DNA from: Cocos nucifera
Taxonomy: Eukaryota; Streptophyta; Magnoliopsida; Arecales; Arecaceae
Length of the DNA stretch: 64,000 nt
Reading direction: 5' to 3'
Assembly (NCBI GenBank): GCA_006176705.1
Contig: QRFJ01004951.1
Coordinates: 162,858 to 226,857 of the forward strand
Position 1 is the first letter of the stretch, and each line of letters opens with the position of its first letter. The notes beneath the pieces are model-generated. The model was not told the DNA's origin, made no database searches, and saw only the letters and a list, made by a program, of their open reading frames with translations. Below are positions 44,171-58,336 of this stretch, piece by piece. The translations under genes and the position numbers were made by a program.

Positions 44171-45803
44171 AATTTTTACTTGACCTAAAGTCAATTGGCT
44201 ATAAATCTAAGTCCTATCTTCTCAAAGTGGGCTTGGATCTTCCATGGGCCTAAAGACTTCGTTAGTGGATTAACCGCATGGTCTATGGAGTTGACTCTCT
44301 TACCCTCGATGTGTTCCTTCTTAAGGTAATCACGGATGAGGTGAAACCATCTTCTTGGAACTCTTCCAACTTATAGTATCACCATTGCATAGGAATAAAC
44401 TTTCAGATGTCGACTTTCGATCATTTATGTCAGACATAAAATCTAAGTCTACATTGCCCTAGATCTGGAGTTCACCATGTCGAACCTCTTCAGCACCTTC
44501 TCTATGTGAAAGACCCAGCATCCTCTTCAGTCTATCCCTATAGATCTAAAATTAAGGATGCCTTACTTAGGTCATTCAAAGAAAATTTCTTAGATAACTA
44601 TACTTTGACCTATGTCAGCATGGAAATAATATTCCCAATCAGGAGGATATCATACACATAGAATATAAGAAAGACAACAATGCTTTCACTAACCTTCTTG
44701 AACACACTTGATTTTTTCTCGTTCTTGATTAAATCAAATGATTTGATTACATCAAGTATTCCAACTCTGAGATGCTCGCTTAAATCCATAGATGGATATT
44801 TACAGCTTGCAGATCTTTGTGATCACCATCATTGGATGTGAAAATAAAATGGCTATTCCATAAACATCTTCCTGAAGATATCTATTTATGAAACTCCGTT
44901 ATCACGTCCATCTACCATATTTCATGATTGAAATATACTACAATGGCAAGCAATATACGGATGGATGGCCATTGACGAGAAGGTATCCTGATACCCTTTC
45001 GCCACTAGCCTAGTCTTGAATGTCTCCACATGCTCATCTATACTTATCTTTTTTCTTGAAAATCCATTTACACCCAATAGATACTATACCTTTAGGTAGA
45101 TCTATCAAGATCTAGATTTGATTTGAGCACATCAAGTCAATCTTTGACTTCATTGCCTCTAACCAATTCTTGGAGTTGATATCTGATATCGTCTCATCAT
45201 AGATTTTAGGATCATCACCATGAATCCTATTTTCCATGAGGAATATTTTTTTTACATCCTTTGAAATAGTACCTAAGTACCTTTAGGAGGACGAAAAATC
45301 CTATTTGACCTACGAGGTGGATAAGGTAGTGAATTATGGATCGGCTTAGACTAATTGGGTTCCTCAGATTTTTTGGTTCTTTGCTCTTTGGAGATTTTCT
45401 CCTCGAGTCAATCTGTCTTTTGATGCCACCATCTTGAACAAACTATTTTTCAAGAAAAATGGTGTGTCAACCCACAATCACATTGTGTCTTCCGAAAGAT
45501 AGAAGTAATACCCTAATAACTCTTTAGGATATCCAATAAATAGAGCTCTAAGGGATCTAGACTCTAACTTGTCTACCATCGGACAACCCAAATTCTGAGA
45601 TAACTCAGACTTGGCTTTTTGCTATGCCATTTCTCATATGCAGTGGCAGGAACGATTTTAGATGGAATCCTATTTAGTAATTTGATAGCTATCATTAACT
45701 ATATCCCTAAAAAAAATAGAAAGATCCATGAAGCTCATCATGGATCGGACCATATCTAATATGATCAAATTTCTCCATTTTGAAAATCCATTAAATTGAG
45801 GCA
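44171..45803 (-). pseudogene. RNase H, RT and integrase fragments of copia element B (heavily decayed)
   Basis: No long frame remains. On the minus strand a short match to the copia RT-RNase H connection is readable near 44,540-44,460 (KRMLGL, then VLKRFDMVNS), equivalent to the same part of element C at 61,830-61,890. Further right, text resembling the RT N-terminus and integrase end occurs in the order expected for minus strand. The stretch 45,270-45,620 closely parallels 54,560-54,900 of element D. It is a fossil only. Confidence 0.7.
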
Positions 45804-48486
45804 TGCTAGAAAATATGTCCCAAAGCTAATCGTCATCCTATTGATGGTTGAGCTACATTGTATCTGTAATTGATTCATTAATGAATAAAATATATTTTTG
45901 GCATCTTTTCATCACAAAATATTCATCTTCTAACAGACTCTATTATTGTGATGCGGTTCTTAGGACTATTTAGATTCAATAAAGAGAGAATTTATCGATT
46001 AGTCCTTAAATTTGTTCATAACCAAATGATAGGCTGTTAATTAGGACGACAACGTCTATCGAGCATAGGTCGCTATATGCCATATAGGTTGATTGTCCTC
46101 TAAATTAAGGAGTATGGAGATACTGGTATGGCATACAGATGAGATGTATAGATACATCATCATTGAACATGATCAAATTCAGAGCATTCTGCTATCGAGA
46201 ATATCTCTGATGGAATATAGGTATAAGTATCCCTTAGACTTGAGATCACTTCAGTGACTTGCAAGTAACTCACTGTGCTTTGGTACTGAACTAACTGAAT
46301 TTTTAATTTAGCAATGAAAGACTTCTGAGCATAGTCAAGTACTTGTGAAGTTGGTGTGTGATCAAGATGGAATTGACTACTCCAAAAGTTGGAGAAGAAT
46401 GTATCACTATATTTCAATATAGCAAAACCTTGGCCAGGATAATCCATCAGATGGATTTGATATTTTGAAATACAATATGGACAACCTGATTAGAGTTGAC
46501 AATTGAAATCTGAGATGTTCTACGAGCATTTTGGTCAAGGAGATGAATTATATGGAAACTATATCCATATGAAAACTATATCCATATGGGTTCTAAGGAT
46601 ATTGTTCTATACATTCGACCTATCAGACCATTGAAGACCATTGCTAGATGGTTACTTTGATTGGTATAGAAATCTATTTCTATACTACTAGCTTAGGTTC
46701 AGACCTATGCTATCATATACATTAGAGTTCATGATTTGATTGGATGGTTGATCAGCGATTTAGATTCATTCTAGGATTAAACGATCAATATGATTGATGT
46801 TTAACTTAGCGCAAGTGTTGCAGGAGGATCGATTAGCAATTTAATTATTATTTAGCTTAATTTGATTAACTTAGAGGGTTAAAATTAAGTCTAATTAAAT
46901 ATAATTTAATTATATTTAGTTTTAATTTGATTGGATCAAGTCCAATTGGCTTATTGGATAAGCTAAGTGCAAGAAAGAACTAGTTCTAGTTCAATTTGGA
47001 CTTGGGTCAACCCAATTTCTAATCTAATTAGAAATTAAATTAGAATTAAATCTAATTTAATCTAATTTAATTAAATTTTTAATTATATTATGACCTATTT
47101 TAATTAGATTAAATAAATTTTAATTTTATTTCATCTGAAGATCAAGTTGGACCAAGTCAAACTGGAAGTCCTAGTGAGACTAGGACTTGTACCAACCCAA
47201 TCTCTAATTTAATTAAAAATTAAATTAAAATTAAATTTGATTTAATTAAGGTCTTGGTTGGACTAAGATCTATTCTAATTGGGTTGAAATAAATCTAATT
47301 TAATTTGGTTAAAAGATTTTATTTGACCAAGTCAAATTGGAAGTCCTAGCCTGACTAGGACTTCCCTCCTTGCGCCACCTTAACCCCAATGCCCCCCACT
47401 CTTATTTTTTAAAATTTTTTCATGAAAAATCCTCTCCCCAGGCCCTCTCCTGCATTCCCTTCTCTTCCTCTCCTATTTATTTGAGACTTAGTTAAGGACC
47501 AAGTCAATAGATGAAAAGTTGTTGTGGTATTGGACTCTATATAATAGAATCCCAACAAATATTGACTGTTCCTTTGTGTGCCACCCCACCCTAATTTCTT
47601 TTATGATTTCCATGGTAAAAAAAAGGTTTTTGTGCACTCTTTTGTGGTGGTCCACAGCATGGGATGAGGTGGGGGCGCCCAAGTGTTGGGCGCCCCGACA
47701 ACTTGCCATATATGGTCTTGCCTTGTTTAGAAACTTGACTTAGACAAGGCTCTTCCATAACATATTATTTAAAATAAATTTTTACTTAAATTTTTTTATG
47801 AAACATAGACCTTTGAGATAGGATTTAGGGGTGTAAAAATTAGAGGAAAATGATTCTTTGGCATTGAGATTCAATAGACACAAAACTAGGTGTCTAGGTG
47901 AGAGCAAAGAGAAGAAGAAGAGGGCCTTCTTCTAAGGTTGCTGTGTTCACCTCTTTCCTTCCTTCCTCTTTGAGTTTTCTGAGAGTGTCTCACATCTAAA
48001 ACCTCCTCTCCTCCTTCTCTTTGGAAGAGTCTAAATCCAGAAGAAGGAGGCATCTAATCGACCATCGAAGAAAGATCAGCACAGTATTAGCATACTATAC
48101 TGATTTCCTGCATTAGGATTTCTGATCGTGCTCGTGGGCTTGTGTGGATGACTCCTAGAGACTAGAGACATGTGCGGCTCATGACTTCATCCTCAAGCAT
48201 GGATCAGCAAGTTAGAATGTCTAACTTATATAGGTAATAGATTTGATCTATTGATTTCATACTTGCATTAGATGTAGTGTAGATCTAGGTTGATATGATC
48301 AACCTTCTCTTCTCCTTTATATTTTTAATTTTTTATTTAATATCATATCTTGATCATATAATAGATCTAAGATCTAAATATTTATATATTTATTTAAATA
48401 AATATTTAATTTATTTAAATTTTTTACTGTCTGATCTTGAAAAAGTTTTAAGATCTATCCGTGAAATCCTAGCTCTGATTTCTTCA
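45804..48486 (+). repeat. 5' LTR of copia element C
   Basis: 2683 bp, from TGCTAGAAAATATGTCCC to TTCTTCA. It matches the 3' LTR from 62,688 onward collinearly (for example TTGATTCATTAATGAATAAA in both). It contains AT-rich TTTAATTAAATT-type stretches (46,840-47,300). A 19-20 base tandem duplication around ACTATATCCATATG at 46,555-46,598 is not present in the other LTR. Confidence 0.93.
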
Positions 48487-48488
48487 AT

Positions 48489-48500
48489 TGGTATCAGAGC
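48489..48500 (+). other. Primer-binding site of copia element C
   Basis: TGGTATCAGAGC, a perfect copia site complementary to initiator Met tRNA, two bases after the LTR end. Confidence 0.95.
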
Positions 48501-50560
48501 TAGATTTTTATTACATGATTTCTTGAGCATGTTTAGATTATTTTTTAGATTAAATCTTATTTATAATCTAATTATTAAATTTAAAATTAAAAATTTAGAT
48601 CTCATGAACTGCTATAAGATTGTCCTGCTATAAAATTTACCCCTTACAGTGAAAAAGGTTATCCTAATTTATGATGATATGCTCCTAATCATAAATTTAT
48701 TAGACTTGATCTAATTTTATTTATGATTTAATAGATTTAAAATAATTTTAGATCTAAAAATAAAATTTTTAAATTACACGAACTGCTATAAGGTTGTCCT
48801 ACTGTAAGGTTTGCCTCTTACAGTAATAAGATTGTCCTAGTACGTGCTGATCTAAAATATTGATCATAAAATTTTAGATTAGATATAAAAAATTTTATGA
48901 TCTGATTAAAAATATTTTAATCTAATTTTAATTATCATAAATATGTTAGATTTGATCTAAGTTGATTTATGATTGATTGATGTTAAAATTGTTTCAAATA
49001 CATGAATCTGTTTAGATTAGATCTAAAGTAGTTTCATGTATATTTTACTTGCATATTGATTATAAATCAAACATATAATTTGATTGATAGAACCATATTA
49101 TAAAAATATTTTATAAATATAAAAATTATTTTTGGAAAGCCAAATCCCAACCCTTAGTCCAAAACTTAATTAAGAATTAAGAAGTTATTTGATTAGGTTC
49201 TAGGATTGTAAATTAAAGATCCTATGACACGAATCATAACACATTGGGTTAATGAGTTAGTGGAGATTAGGTCCATTAATTAGGTTAGATCTAAGGTTAG
49301 ATTAAAGAATGGATTAATTAGAGAATTGACTAAATCTAATCAATTGTTGTCCTAGATTAAGTTAAGAATTCTCTAGATCAATTACAATAGTTGTAGTTGG
49401 TCAAGTTCATGTCTTTAACAAGAACCAAATGGACTTGATTCTTGGCTAAGTGGTCTAGCTCGAACTGTTAGGTTGATCTAATCAAGACTAATAAAACCAG
49501 TTGTATCTAAGGTAAGTTTGGCACATACGATCGATGGTTTTTAATTGGAAGCCCGCTTAACTGGCCATTTTTGATGGTGTCTAAGGCAAGCTTTGGCAGA
49601 CCCTCCCACTGATCTCACTTACCTAGCCTTCTTGTTGAGATTAAATTCTGATCTGATCACTTGACAATTTGAGTTGACCCATATCAGCTAGGTAAATCAG
49701 TGTGACTGATTTAGGTGCTCCTAGACCAGTCTATTAATGGTCTTCCTTAACCTGACTTGGTGAAGCTAGTGGGAGGACCATGACAAACTGGTTAATTTGA
49801 TCTTTTCTCTAAATCAAATTAATTAAATTCTCTAAAACTATTAGGTCTTTAAAATGAAATAGTTATGGTGATAACTAGATCATAGCCTTCCATTAAGTGG
49901 ATGATAATGGGTCCATTAGTTGGATAATCATTGGAGGCCCATAGGCCTGGTGCTTATCCGCTAATGGAATTATCATTTATAATATGATTTCTTGACCGCA
50001 TCTCTCTAAATGGTGGTTAGGCTGACCAACCATAGTTGGGCTTAATCATTCATTAGTTAGATGGACCAAGTATGATCATATTAATGGTTGGACCTAACCA
50101 GGACTTTTAGTGGAGGCCCTAACCTACTGAAAAGATACCTGAGGCAAAATTAAATTACTAAAAATTATTTGAAGAAATAATTGGTTATGAACCTATACTT
50201 AGTGTACATAGGTTGATCAATCATAGTTGAGCTTCTGTGCAGTCTATGTGGATTCTAGTACCTACTAAGAAATTAGGGTAATTTCTCGAATTGGAGGTAG
50301 AGGCTACTAATTTGAATAAAATAGTGAAAGAAACCTTTTGATTAAAGTCCAAATCTTTAGGTTTAATGAATCAATTACTAATTAGGCTTTTGGTTCTCCT
50401 TTATGCAGTTAAATCCTAACCACAGTTGTTCCATTCACTGTTAGATAGTGATTAACTTATGGGATCCAACTTCGATAATAAGTATCGAAAGTTGAATATT
50501 GTTTAGCAGCACGAAGTGGTTCGTGCTGGGGCCTTTATGCTCAATTTAAACATAAGGTCT
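48501..50560 (+). other. Leader and decayed gag region of copia element C
   Basis: A duplicated segment of about 170 bases contains GAACTGCTATAAGRTTGTCCT (48,607 and 48,781). From 49,140 the text parallels the inverse of element D near 57,640 (CCCAACCCTTAG). Gag itself is not recognisable except for the zinc knuckle that follows, so most of it is deleted or decayed. Confidence 0.6.
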
Positions 50561-50569
50561 AAGAATAAC

Positions 50570-51535
50570 CTAGATTAGATAGAGTGCTTTCATTGTAAGA
50601 AGCAAGAGTATTGGAAAAGGAACTGTCCTTAGTATCATGATTCTCATGACTCCAATAGGCTGAATAAGAGAGATGAGCAAGTAGTTGCTGATTGAGAATG
50701 TTATATGATAACACCTTATAATTTCTCTGTTTATGATACTTCTACTTGGGTATTGGATACCGAAAGTCCGATCCATATTTGCAATATGTTGCAAGAACTT
50801 CAAATTGGTAGAAGATTTAAGAATAATGAGCGATTTCTAAATGTTGGAGATGGAAGGTCTGTTCAAGTTCTAGCTATGGAAATAGTTCAATTTATTCTCA
50901 ATACTAATATCATTTCTTTAAATAAATATCATTATTATCCTTCCTTTCTGATGAATATAATCTCTGTTAGCCTTTTGGCCAAGGATAGTTATCATTTTCT
51001 ATAAAGGGAGATTATTGTGATATTATTATTAATGATGTTACAATAATGCAAGGACAACAAGGAAATGGTATTTATATTTTATTATAGCCAGTGAGTATAA
51101 TGTACACTTCTAGGAAACATCCTAGATTAAATAATGTCTCTAATATCTACCTATGGCACTGCAGGCTAGGTCACATTAATAAGAATAGGATAAACATGCT
51201 GATCCAAGAAAAAATCCTCGAAGTCAGGAATTGTGAATCACTTCTGACCTGTGAGTCTTGTCTTCTTGAAAAAATGATCAAGTCACCTTTTACTGAAAAG
51301 GGTGAAAGAGCTACTGAGCTCTTAGGTTTAGTACATACTGATGTATGTGGACCAATGAGCATAGACGCCAAAGATAGATATTTCTACTTCATAACTTTCA
51401 TAGATGATCTATTCAGGTACGGATATATTTATCTGATGAAACATAAGTTGGATTTATTTGAAATGTTCAAAAGATTTCGAAGTGAAGTAGAAAATAAACT
51501 GGAAAGAATATTAAAATATTCAGATCTGATTAGAT
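50570..51535 (+). pseudogene. Zinc knuckle, protease and integrase start of copia element C (broken)
   Basis: Zinc knuckle CFHCKKQEYWKRNC near 50,585-50,626, in which the His is Tyr. Protease (50,705-51,004): WVLDTESPIHICNMLQ, where the Gly after the catalytic Asp-Thr is Glu. GAG-pre-integrase and integrase start (51,091 onward): LWHCRLGHINKNRINM and CESCLLEKMIKSPF give the zinc-binding HHCC set, and VHTDVCGPMS carries the first Asp of the DDE core. At about 51,535 the match to integrase ends and the LTR of element D begins. The remaining core is missing and the reading resumes at 60,603. Confidence 0.88.
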
Positions 51536-53200
51536 CGAGAGGCATATTTCAAAAATTTTCTCTTAGATCCTAATTAGATCTGACATTTTGTCAGTTTAGA
51601 TAAATAAGAAATTTAAATTTAATAATTAAATCTAAATTAGTTTACCTGATATAGGTAATCCGATTACCCATTGGATGATCTTGCAGAAGCCCTGAGTTGG
51701 ATCTAGGCCACGCATGCCTGGATCCTAACAGTATCCACTCATATCATTAGAGAATCTTCTCCTTCTCTTTTTTTTTTCTTAAAAATTATATCTGATCTGA
51801 TTTGGAGGATCTTCGAAACTTCTTTAAAGATCAGCAGTCGCTATGCACAGTGCTTGCCGAGATCGCACTAATATTAAGCCCAACTATCCTTGGCATGGAG
51901 AGGAGAGAGATGGCCTGAAAGGTGCATGGAGAAAAGAGAGGGACGGCCTTGGGCATGTTAAGAGAGAAGTCTATAAAAAGTGGGCGAGATAGGTCCTTAC
52001 ATAGACCCTACTGCGCCATGCAGTGCCATAGTCAACCTGGCCAATCAGTTGCTTCATTTAATAAGATCTAAATCTGATGGTGATGAATATACTTATCCAA
52101 TCCAGTTGAGGGGCTCATAGATTTAATCCTAAGGTGGCGCCTAAGAATTGTCAAATCTATAGGTGGGGTCACCTAAAAGTTTGAATCCAAGAAGCAACCT
52201 GGGTCCCATCCATTATGGGACTCCAAAAGGCGTCCATATCCATAGGTTAATGTCAATTAAATCTTCCGGCTAGCATGCGCCCACCTCCTTCAAAATTTCA
52301 GGGAGGGGACAAAGCCTCTATCTGCTCTTCAATAGTGCATGACACATGAGTAGGATTCAAGGTCAAAGGTCAATGTTTGACCAAAGTCAAAGGACAGAAT
52401 TAGCAGGTGACGAAATGACAAGTATTGTCTTAAATTTATTTCATAAATTTTAAGACAATCCTTTTCTGATCTGGACCAAGCTTTAGTCAGACCAAAGTAA
52501 AGGTACTTGAGTGAGCACAAACTCATTAGCTCAGTCGGACAACTTTTATGATGAATGGGAATAAGTTTAACGTGTTTAGCAGTTTTCCTAACCTAATTGA
52601 ATCTAATTCCAATCAAATCAATTGGGTTAGTTTATTGATGGTATCCAGATTCAAACCTTTATTTGTGTACCGTTAAGGTTCAATTTGTATGGTAATGGGA
52701 TATGTAGTGAATCTCCTATATCGACAATTATCGAAACTCTTCCGATGGGTCAGAACTCTTCTGATTCAGACAACTAGAAAGATTCTATCATCTAAATCAT
52801 TCTATATTTGCTCTAGCAGTAATTCCATCCCTCAGTGGACACTCTGATGCAGTATATTGGTGTCAATGTTTTTGATTTAATATGTGAAGATGTTATATAG
52901 CCTGCTGTTCTGACATGCTGAGACCGAGTATGGTATAGTGAAACTTTCTTCTGATCGTGCCCCTGTTGTTGGTGCGTTGGTCCATGCAGATTATTGGTTA
53001 TATTGTGTGGTTGCGTGTCATAAGCTCCTATAGCTTCGGTTTTGATCAAGTGGTATTGTGTTGTATTAATCCAGATATGTCTCGAATTCCTACGGTCGCA
53101 TTTATGATAAAGAAATCTGTCTAATTGATGAATACTATTTTAGTACGTCAGTAATTGGTTTGTTTTATCATTATATGTGTCTATTGGAAAGGTATTATGT
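51536..53200 (-). repeat. 3' LTR of copia element D (rearranged)
   Basis: From TAGATCGAGAGGCATATTTC on, it is collinear with the D 5' LTR from about 58,385, through CCTAATTAGATCTGACATTTT and the CCAAGAAGCAACCTGG segment (52,186 versus 59,064), to about 52,800. Beyond that the match is lost for some 400 bases. The outer 40-50 bases of the LTR seem missing on the left side. Confidence 0.72.
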
Positions 53201-56200
53201 TGTATGTTGGTATATCTCAAATGACTGATGAAGTACCTCTCAAGGTGGGCCTTCGTCTCTGCTGGCCTAATACTTGGTAAGCGAATCCACGCCATTATCT
53301 GTGAGTCGACCTCTTGACCTCTGACGTAATCCTTTTCGAAGGTTATTACAGATGAGGTGGTAATCGCCGCTTGATGTGCCTTAGATTTTGTGAGACCTCG
53401 GCACCTAGCAAAGGCATGGTACTATTGTGTCATATAGTACAGAGGAATGGCAAATTTGATGGCATCACTCCGATCTTCATGGCCAAACTTTTGTACCAGG
53501 AATGCCTCTTTTGCAGTTTTGATGCGCACGATGTATCTACTTCCATGGTGGAATCTGCTTGTGTTCTTTGGTTTTTGCCTGATAGCTCCACCATTGCTAA
53601 ACGCTTTCAGATGTACTTTCGATCAATTCTCATCGGACTAAAGTCTGGTCCCTGATGCCCCTGGACCTTGAGTTCTCCATGTGCTTAAAGACAGTAAAAT
53701 ATCCTTAGTTTTCTTAAGTATTAGGATATAAACATGATTCCAAGTTTGTATTAGTTATGTACTGCTCGGACATACATTTGTCTATATTGTTGTGGTAAAC
53801 TGCTCAGAGGCTCCTAATTACTGAAGCCATAAGGTCCTTCACTCTGCTTCTATTTCTCAGTGTTTATGGTCATCTTCTGATGATCGCTGGTCTAAAAGTC
53901 TCTTGAGTTTTTATACTAAAACTCTTGGTATTCCTCTATGTACTCTTTCTGTGATGTCTAGCTGCTGTCTATTCTATTTCCTTCAGATGATGTGTTAGTT
54001 TTTCAGGAAGTCTTTTAGAGCTCTTTAACTATGGTCCAAGGGATGTAATTCCATTGTTAGGTTTTTTTTCATGTGGTTGATTTACAGTTAAATCTCTCTT
54101 TAGATACTTTCCTTTATTTTCTTTGAGAAACCTAGTTCATCCTCATTAAAGGTGATATTCCAGCCCGAGATGCTTGAATAATATATATGGCTTTTAGCTT
54201 GCAATTGGATAATCATTACAGATTAAACTAGACATTTTTAATTATCTCTATTCATTGAATATTTCCGGTTGCCATATGATATATCTCGAAATAGGCCAAC
54301 CACAATGTGGGTGGATTTTAGCATAGCTTATTGAAGGTCTGATAGTATGGTCCCATTGAACTATAACCTTTTGAAGTAGAATTATTCTCTTCTGCCTTCT
54401 CTTAATCAACAACCAAATGTTGTTTGGAGTCACACCTTTGGTTGAGGTGTCGATGTATTTCTGACTTCATATCTCTAATGTTTCTCGCTCAATTCTGGCA
54501 TATGGTACTCTTTTGTAAACCGTGAACCTTTTGTGATCATTTTCTCTACATCTTGGTAGTTAAGTGATTCAGAGGGATGGAAAACCCTTCCGATCTACGA
54601 GGTTGGAAGAGGTAGTATATAGATTGGCTTAACCTGAAATTTTGGTTCTATTTGGTCCTTAGCTCGTTGCTATTGGGGAGACTTTCTCATCGAGCTTGAA
54701 ATCTGCTTTCCCTAGCCGGCTATCTTGAATAAACATTTTTTCAAGAAGATTGGCATGCCCGACTCACAATCACATTAATGAATCTTCTAGAAATATAGAA
54801 ATTAATAATCCTAATCACTCTTTAGGATATTATGAAATCGGCTCTAAAGGACTAAAGTCTAACTTGTCCCGCTGTTGTCTTTTGACAATGAGCCGACAAT
54901 CCCAAATCTGAGATGATCAGACTTGGTTTCTTACCATGCCAATATCTCAACGGTGTGGTAGGAACGTTTAAAGAATCCTATTCAAAAGTACATTACAGTT
55001 AACGAAAACAGTATCCCCGAAATTTAGGAAGGTCTGTGAGCTCATATGGACAGACCATATCTAATAGGGTCTGATTCCTCATTATGAAATCCCTGTTGAG
55101 TTGGGTGTTGCAGGTGGAGTCCATTGAGAGACTATATCCTTTTTTCTGAGATAGTCTAGAAATTTCCTGACTAAGAATATTCTCAAACCTCGACTGATCG
55201 AAGAATCTTTAATGGATTTCCCATTTTGCTTTTCTACTTCATCGTCTGATTCTTTGAACTTTTCAAATTACCTTAGACTTTGTGTCTCATAAGATACGCA
55301 TACCCATACTAGATAATTCACCGGTAAAGGTTATAAGTAGACTAGGTGCCCTCTAGCCGGCAATCAAAAAATGGCTATATACACTTATGTACTAGACAAG
55401 AAGATCCTCCTTCCCATTCTACAAAAGGGAGCTAGTATTTTGCCCATGAAAATAGGGTTCACAAATTGGATATGACTTGGAAATCAGCAGACCAATAGCC
55501 CAAAATTTTCTCCAATTGTTAACCCTATCCTTCTCTATATGACCTATCTAGTGCCATGGAATACGTAACATTAGGACTATCCTAGGATGTTTGTTTTATG
55601 GCATTCATATTTTGCTCCGAAATTAAAATAGATTACATCAACATATACTGATAAAGATATTTAATAAGGAAACCATTTGCAATTTATTTCTTTTGTAAAG
55701 AATTTTACAATGGTCCTTAAAAATAATTACATAGCTTTCTAATGCAGGCAAGAAATAGAAATCAAATTTCTTCTTGCTGTAGGCACATAATACAGTCTTT
55801 TTTACTGTTAAACCAGAGGTTCGAAAGGTAGTTGTAGTATTTGTTTTTCTTTTTCCTCCTTCCCATGTTTGTTTTTCATAGACTTTTTCTTCTTTTTAAA
55901 AGATTTTTTTCTTGAAAAGTCCGTTCCATAGCAAGTACTGAGCTTTAGAACCTTATGGCTCTTGCTATAACCAGCATGTTCATAAGTTCGGCCCAAGAGT
56001 TTTGAAGTTTATGTATATGATAGTTTGTGATGAATTGCCATATGCATCAGTCAAGGAATTACGGAATTATATCATTCTACAGATTCAAGTCCACCTCAAC
56101 TCTGAGCTTCTCAAGTCTTCCATATCTTGATCATCATTAAGATAATGATCTGGATAATGCCCATCATGCATCTTAGCCTTGAACTCCGAGTGCTAATTGA

Positions 56201-58321
56201 CTGCGAACTCTGTTCACAACCATCTCGTAGTGAGCCATATTGACGAGCGTCCTGAATTCTTATGTTTGGTGTGAAGTTCATTAAGACATCGAGCACCAAA
56301 CATGTAAGTATCTGGCCTTATATCCATTGTCTATCCACTTATCCAAGATGCTCTTTGCTCAACGCGATGGACTGAGTGGTAAGGTGGGAGGGTCCGATCC
56401 AATACATGAGTTAACTTCTCAGAATCCAAAATGATTTTGAAGTTCGAGCCAATCCTTATAATTTGGTCCGGTCAGTCTATGGTGTTTAGGATTTGTGTGT
56501 GGGTCGGATGCAGATATTCTTTCTATAGAAGAGTTAAAAGTTTCCTAGTTAGATACTGTAATTAAGACTAACCAATATATTAGAAATTTTATTTTTTAAA
56601 ATAAATAGCTTTCCATTATTTTCTCGGATTCCCTTACACTCCCCATATAGAGATGCAAAAATCCCTTTATGAATTACGATTTTGTGGATGGTGCAGTCCC
56701 ACCGACTTAACTCATCACCTCACCTACAGTTATTGGTGATGGTTTTTTTGCCAATGAGTGAACATAACTCTTTTCAATGATCTTTAAATCATGATCACCC
56801 AAACGCTCTAGATTCATGATCTCACCGGTCTGGAATATAGGGTCCGACTCCTAAGTTAAGTCAGACGCTATCATTTGCACAGATTGAATTTCTATTGAGT
56901 CTCTCAAATCGTAATCCAGAATATTGAGCCCATTTATCCTCAGCTGTTGCATCCAATGCCTACATAGACATTGGTTGCAATCTTTTTTCAGTGCATTTGG
57001 CCACGTAACCAGCTAAGAACAATCAACTCGGGAGGTCCGCCTATCTACATGGTGGAAGACCTTAGACTTTATCTTTTTAGGGAGATTTGATAGGTCTCCA
57101 TTAACTAGATTGACATAGTTCATAACCATTATGACTAACCAGTCGCAGGGTTAGCTCGGATTATTAACCACCATCAGATCAAAAGCTGAGTCAACAAACA
57201 TGGCCAGGTAAGTGGACCGATGGAAGGATATGCATTAACTCGAATAAGATGCCCAATCGAGTCCGACGTAGCTCTTAATTAAAAATCAGTCGATGTTCTC
57301 CAAACTTACCTTAGACAAATATTGAGCTAGACCAATCAGTTAGCCACAATCCATACTCTAACCACTGAGCCTATTGGTTTGCCTTGTCGATACCTCATTG
57401 ACCGATCTGCCGCAGACTGTTATATTAGGCTAGTCAATTTAGTATTGTTGATCCCATCTAACCAACTCTTGATTTGGTTTTGATCAACGCTAGTCCTAAT
57501 TGAGCTACTCAAGTCCGAACCTAATTTTATGAACATGTCCTTAGATCTGAAATTCTCAATTTTGATAATATGTTTCATAATCTTTAATTTTCAATTAAAG
57601 TTTAGGGCTCAATAAAATATGAAATAAAGATCCTAAGGGTTGGGATCCTGGGTTTACGAAAGTAAGTTTTAATTTTTTGATTAAGGACGAACGTGCAGCA
57701 CCTCTACAATATTATAAGAATACCCTTGAATGGGAGGAGGGTCTTTAAGTCTACTTTGTTCTTTGACTGGAACGTTCAAGAAAATGTCTTAATCAGAAAT
57801 ACAACTATTCCTACAAAACTAATTAGATTTAGCCATATATCTCATATAAGAAAATTGGCTGATTGAACATTTTGGCTACATCTCATGTATCAGAATGCAA
57901 TGTTTCAGATTAAATATCTCATAGATATCTAAATTAAATTTAAATTTGCATTCATTAAATAAAATAAATCTAGATATTTGCAGAAACTATTCTATTCTAG
58001 TCATAATGTGCAACTATTATTTCATAATAGCAAATTAATTTTATTATTTTTATTTTTAGATCTGATTATAATATTTTAAGATTAGAAAATAATAATAATA
58101 AAATCAAAAAATTATATTTAACAATAAAAATTATAATTATACTAAGACTTAATACATAAGAATAATTCTGATTCCTAGTCTAGTTACTGTATTATACAAT
58201 TCTTAGATATAGATTAAATTAATTTTAATTTTTAATTTTTAAATTTTAGATCTAATCATATCTTATTGTATCTAAATTATTATTATTAGATTATCAATCT
58301 AAATAATTTTAATTAAGAACT
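53201..58321 (-). pseudogene. Internal region of copia element D (fossil pol and leader)
   Basis: About 5.1 kb with no usable frame. From 53,220 to about 55,300 it parallels the RNase H-RT-integrase part of element B at 44,190-45,800 (for example CAATCACATTRATGAATCTTC at 54,766 versus a similar text at 45,455). From about 56,900 to 58,300 it parallels, on the opposite strand, the leader of element C at 48,500-50,300. The stretch 55,300-56,900 would be gag and protease, but I cannot read either. Short open pieces scattered through it are chance. Confidence 0.65.
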
Positions 58322-58336
58322 GGATCTGATACCGAT
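58322..58336 (-). other. Primer-binding site of copia element D
   Basis: The plus strand reads GGATCTGATACCGAT, so the minus strand has ATCGGTATCAGATCC, a decayed TGGTATCAGAGC-type site adjoining the LTR at 58,337. Confidence 0.8.

Larger units (their letters stand above)
41539..45803 (-). mobile_element. Ty1/copia element B, 3' part
   Basis: Minus-strand 3' LTR (41,539-44,170) followed rightward by the 3' part of pol (44,171-45,803). Pol is cut at 45,804 by the 5' LTR of copia element C, so the 5' half of B must lie beyond the right edge. The LTR is related to those of element D, and the pol text parallels D at 53,220-55,000. Confidence 0.82.

Noticed and set aside
48489..48500. Possible tRNA gene hits at TGGTATCAGAGC sites
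   Set aside because: Only the 3' tRNA complement is present next to LTR edges; no cloverleaf can be formed, so these are primer-binding sites.
48295..48633. 112-codon plus-strand frame over the LTR end of element C
   Set aside because: It crosses the LTR edge and primer-binding site and is AT-rich low-complexity; not a gene.
55808..55996. Lys-rich minus-strand frame
   Set aside because: Short, A/T-driven and inside the fossil of element D without counterpart in elements B or C.
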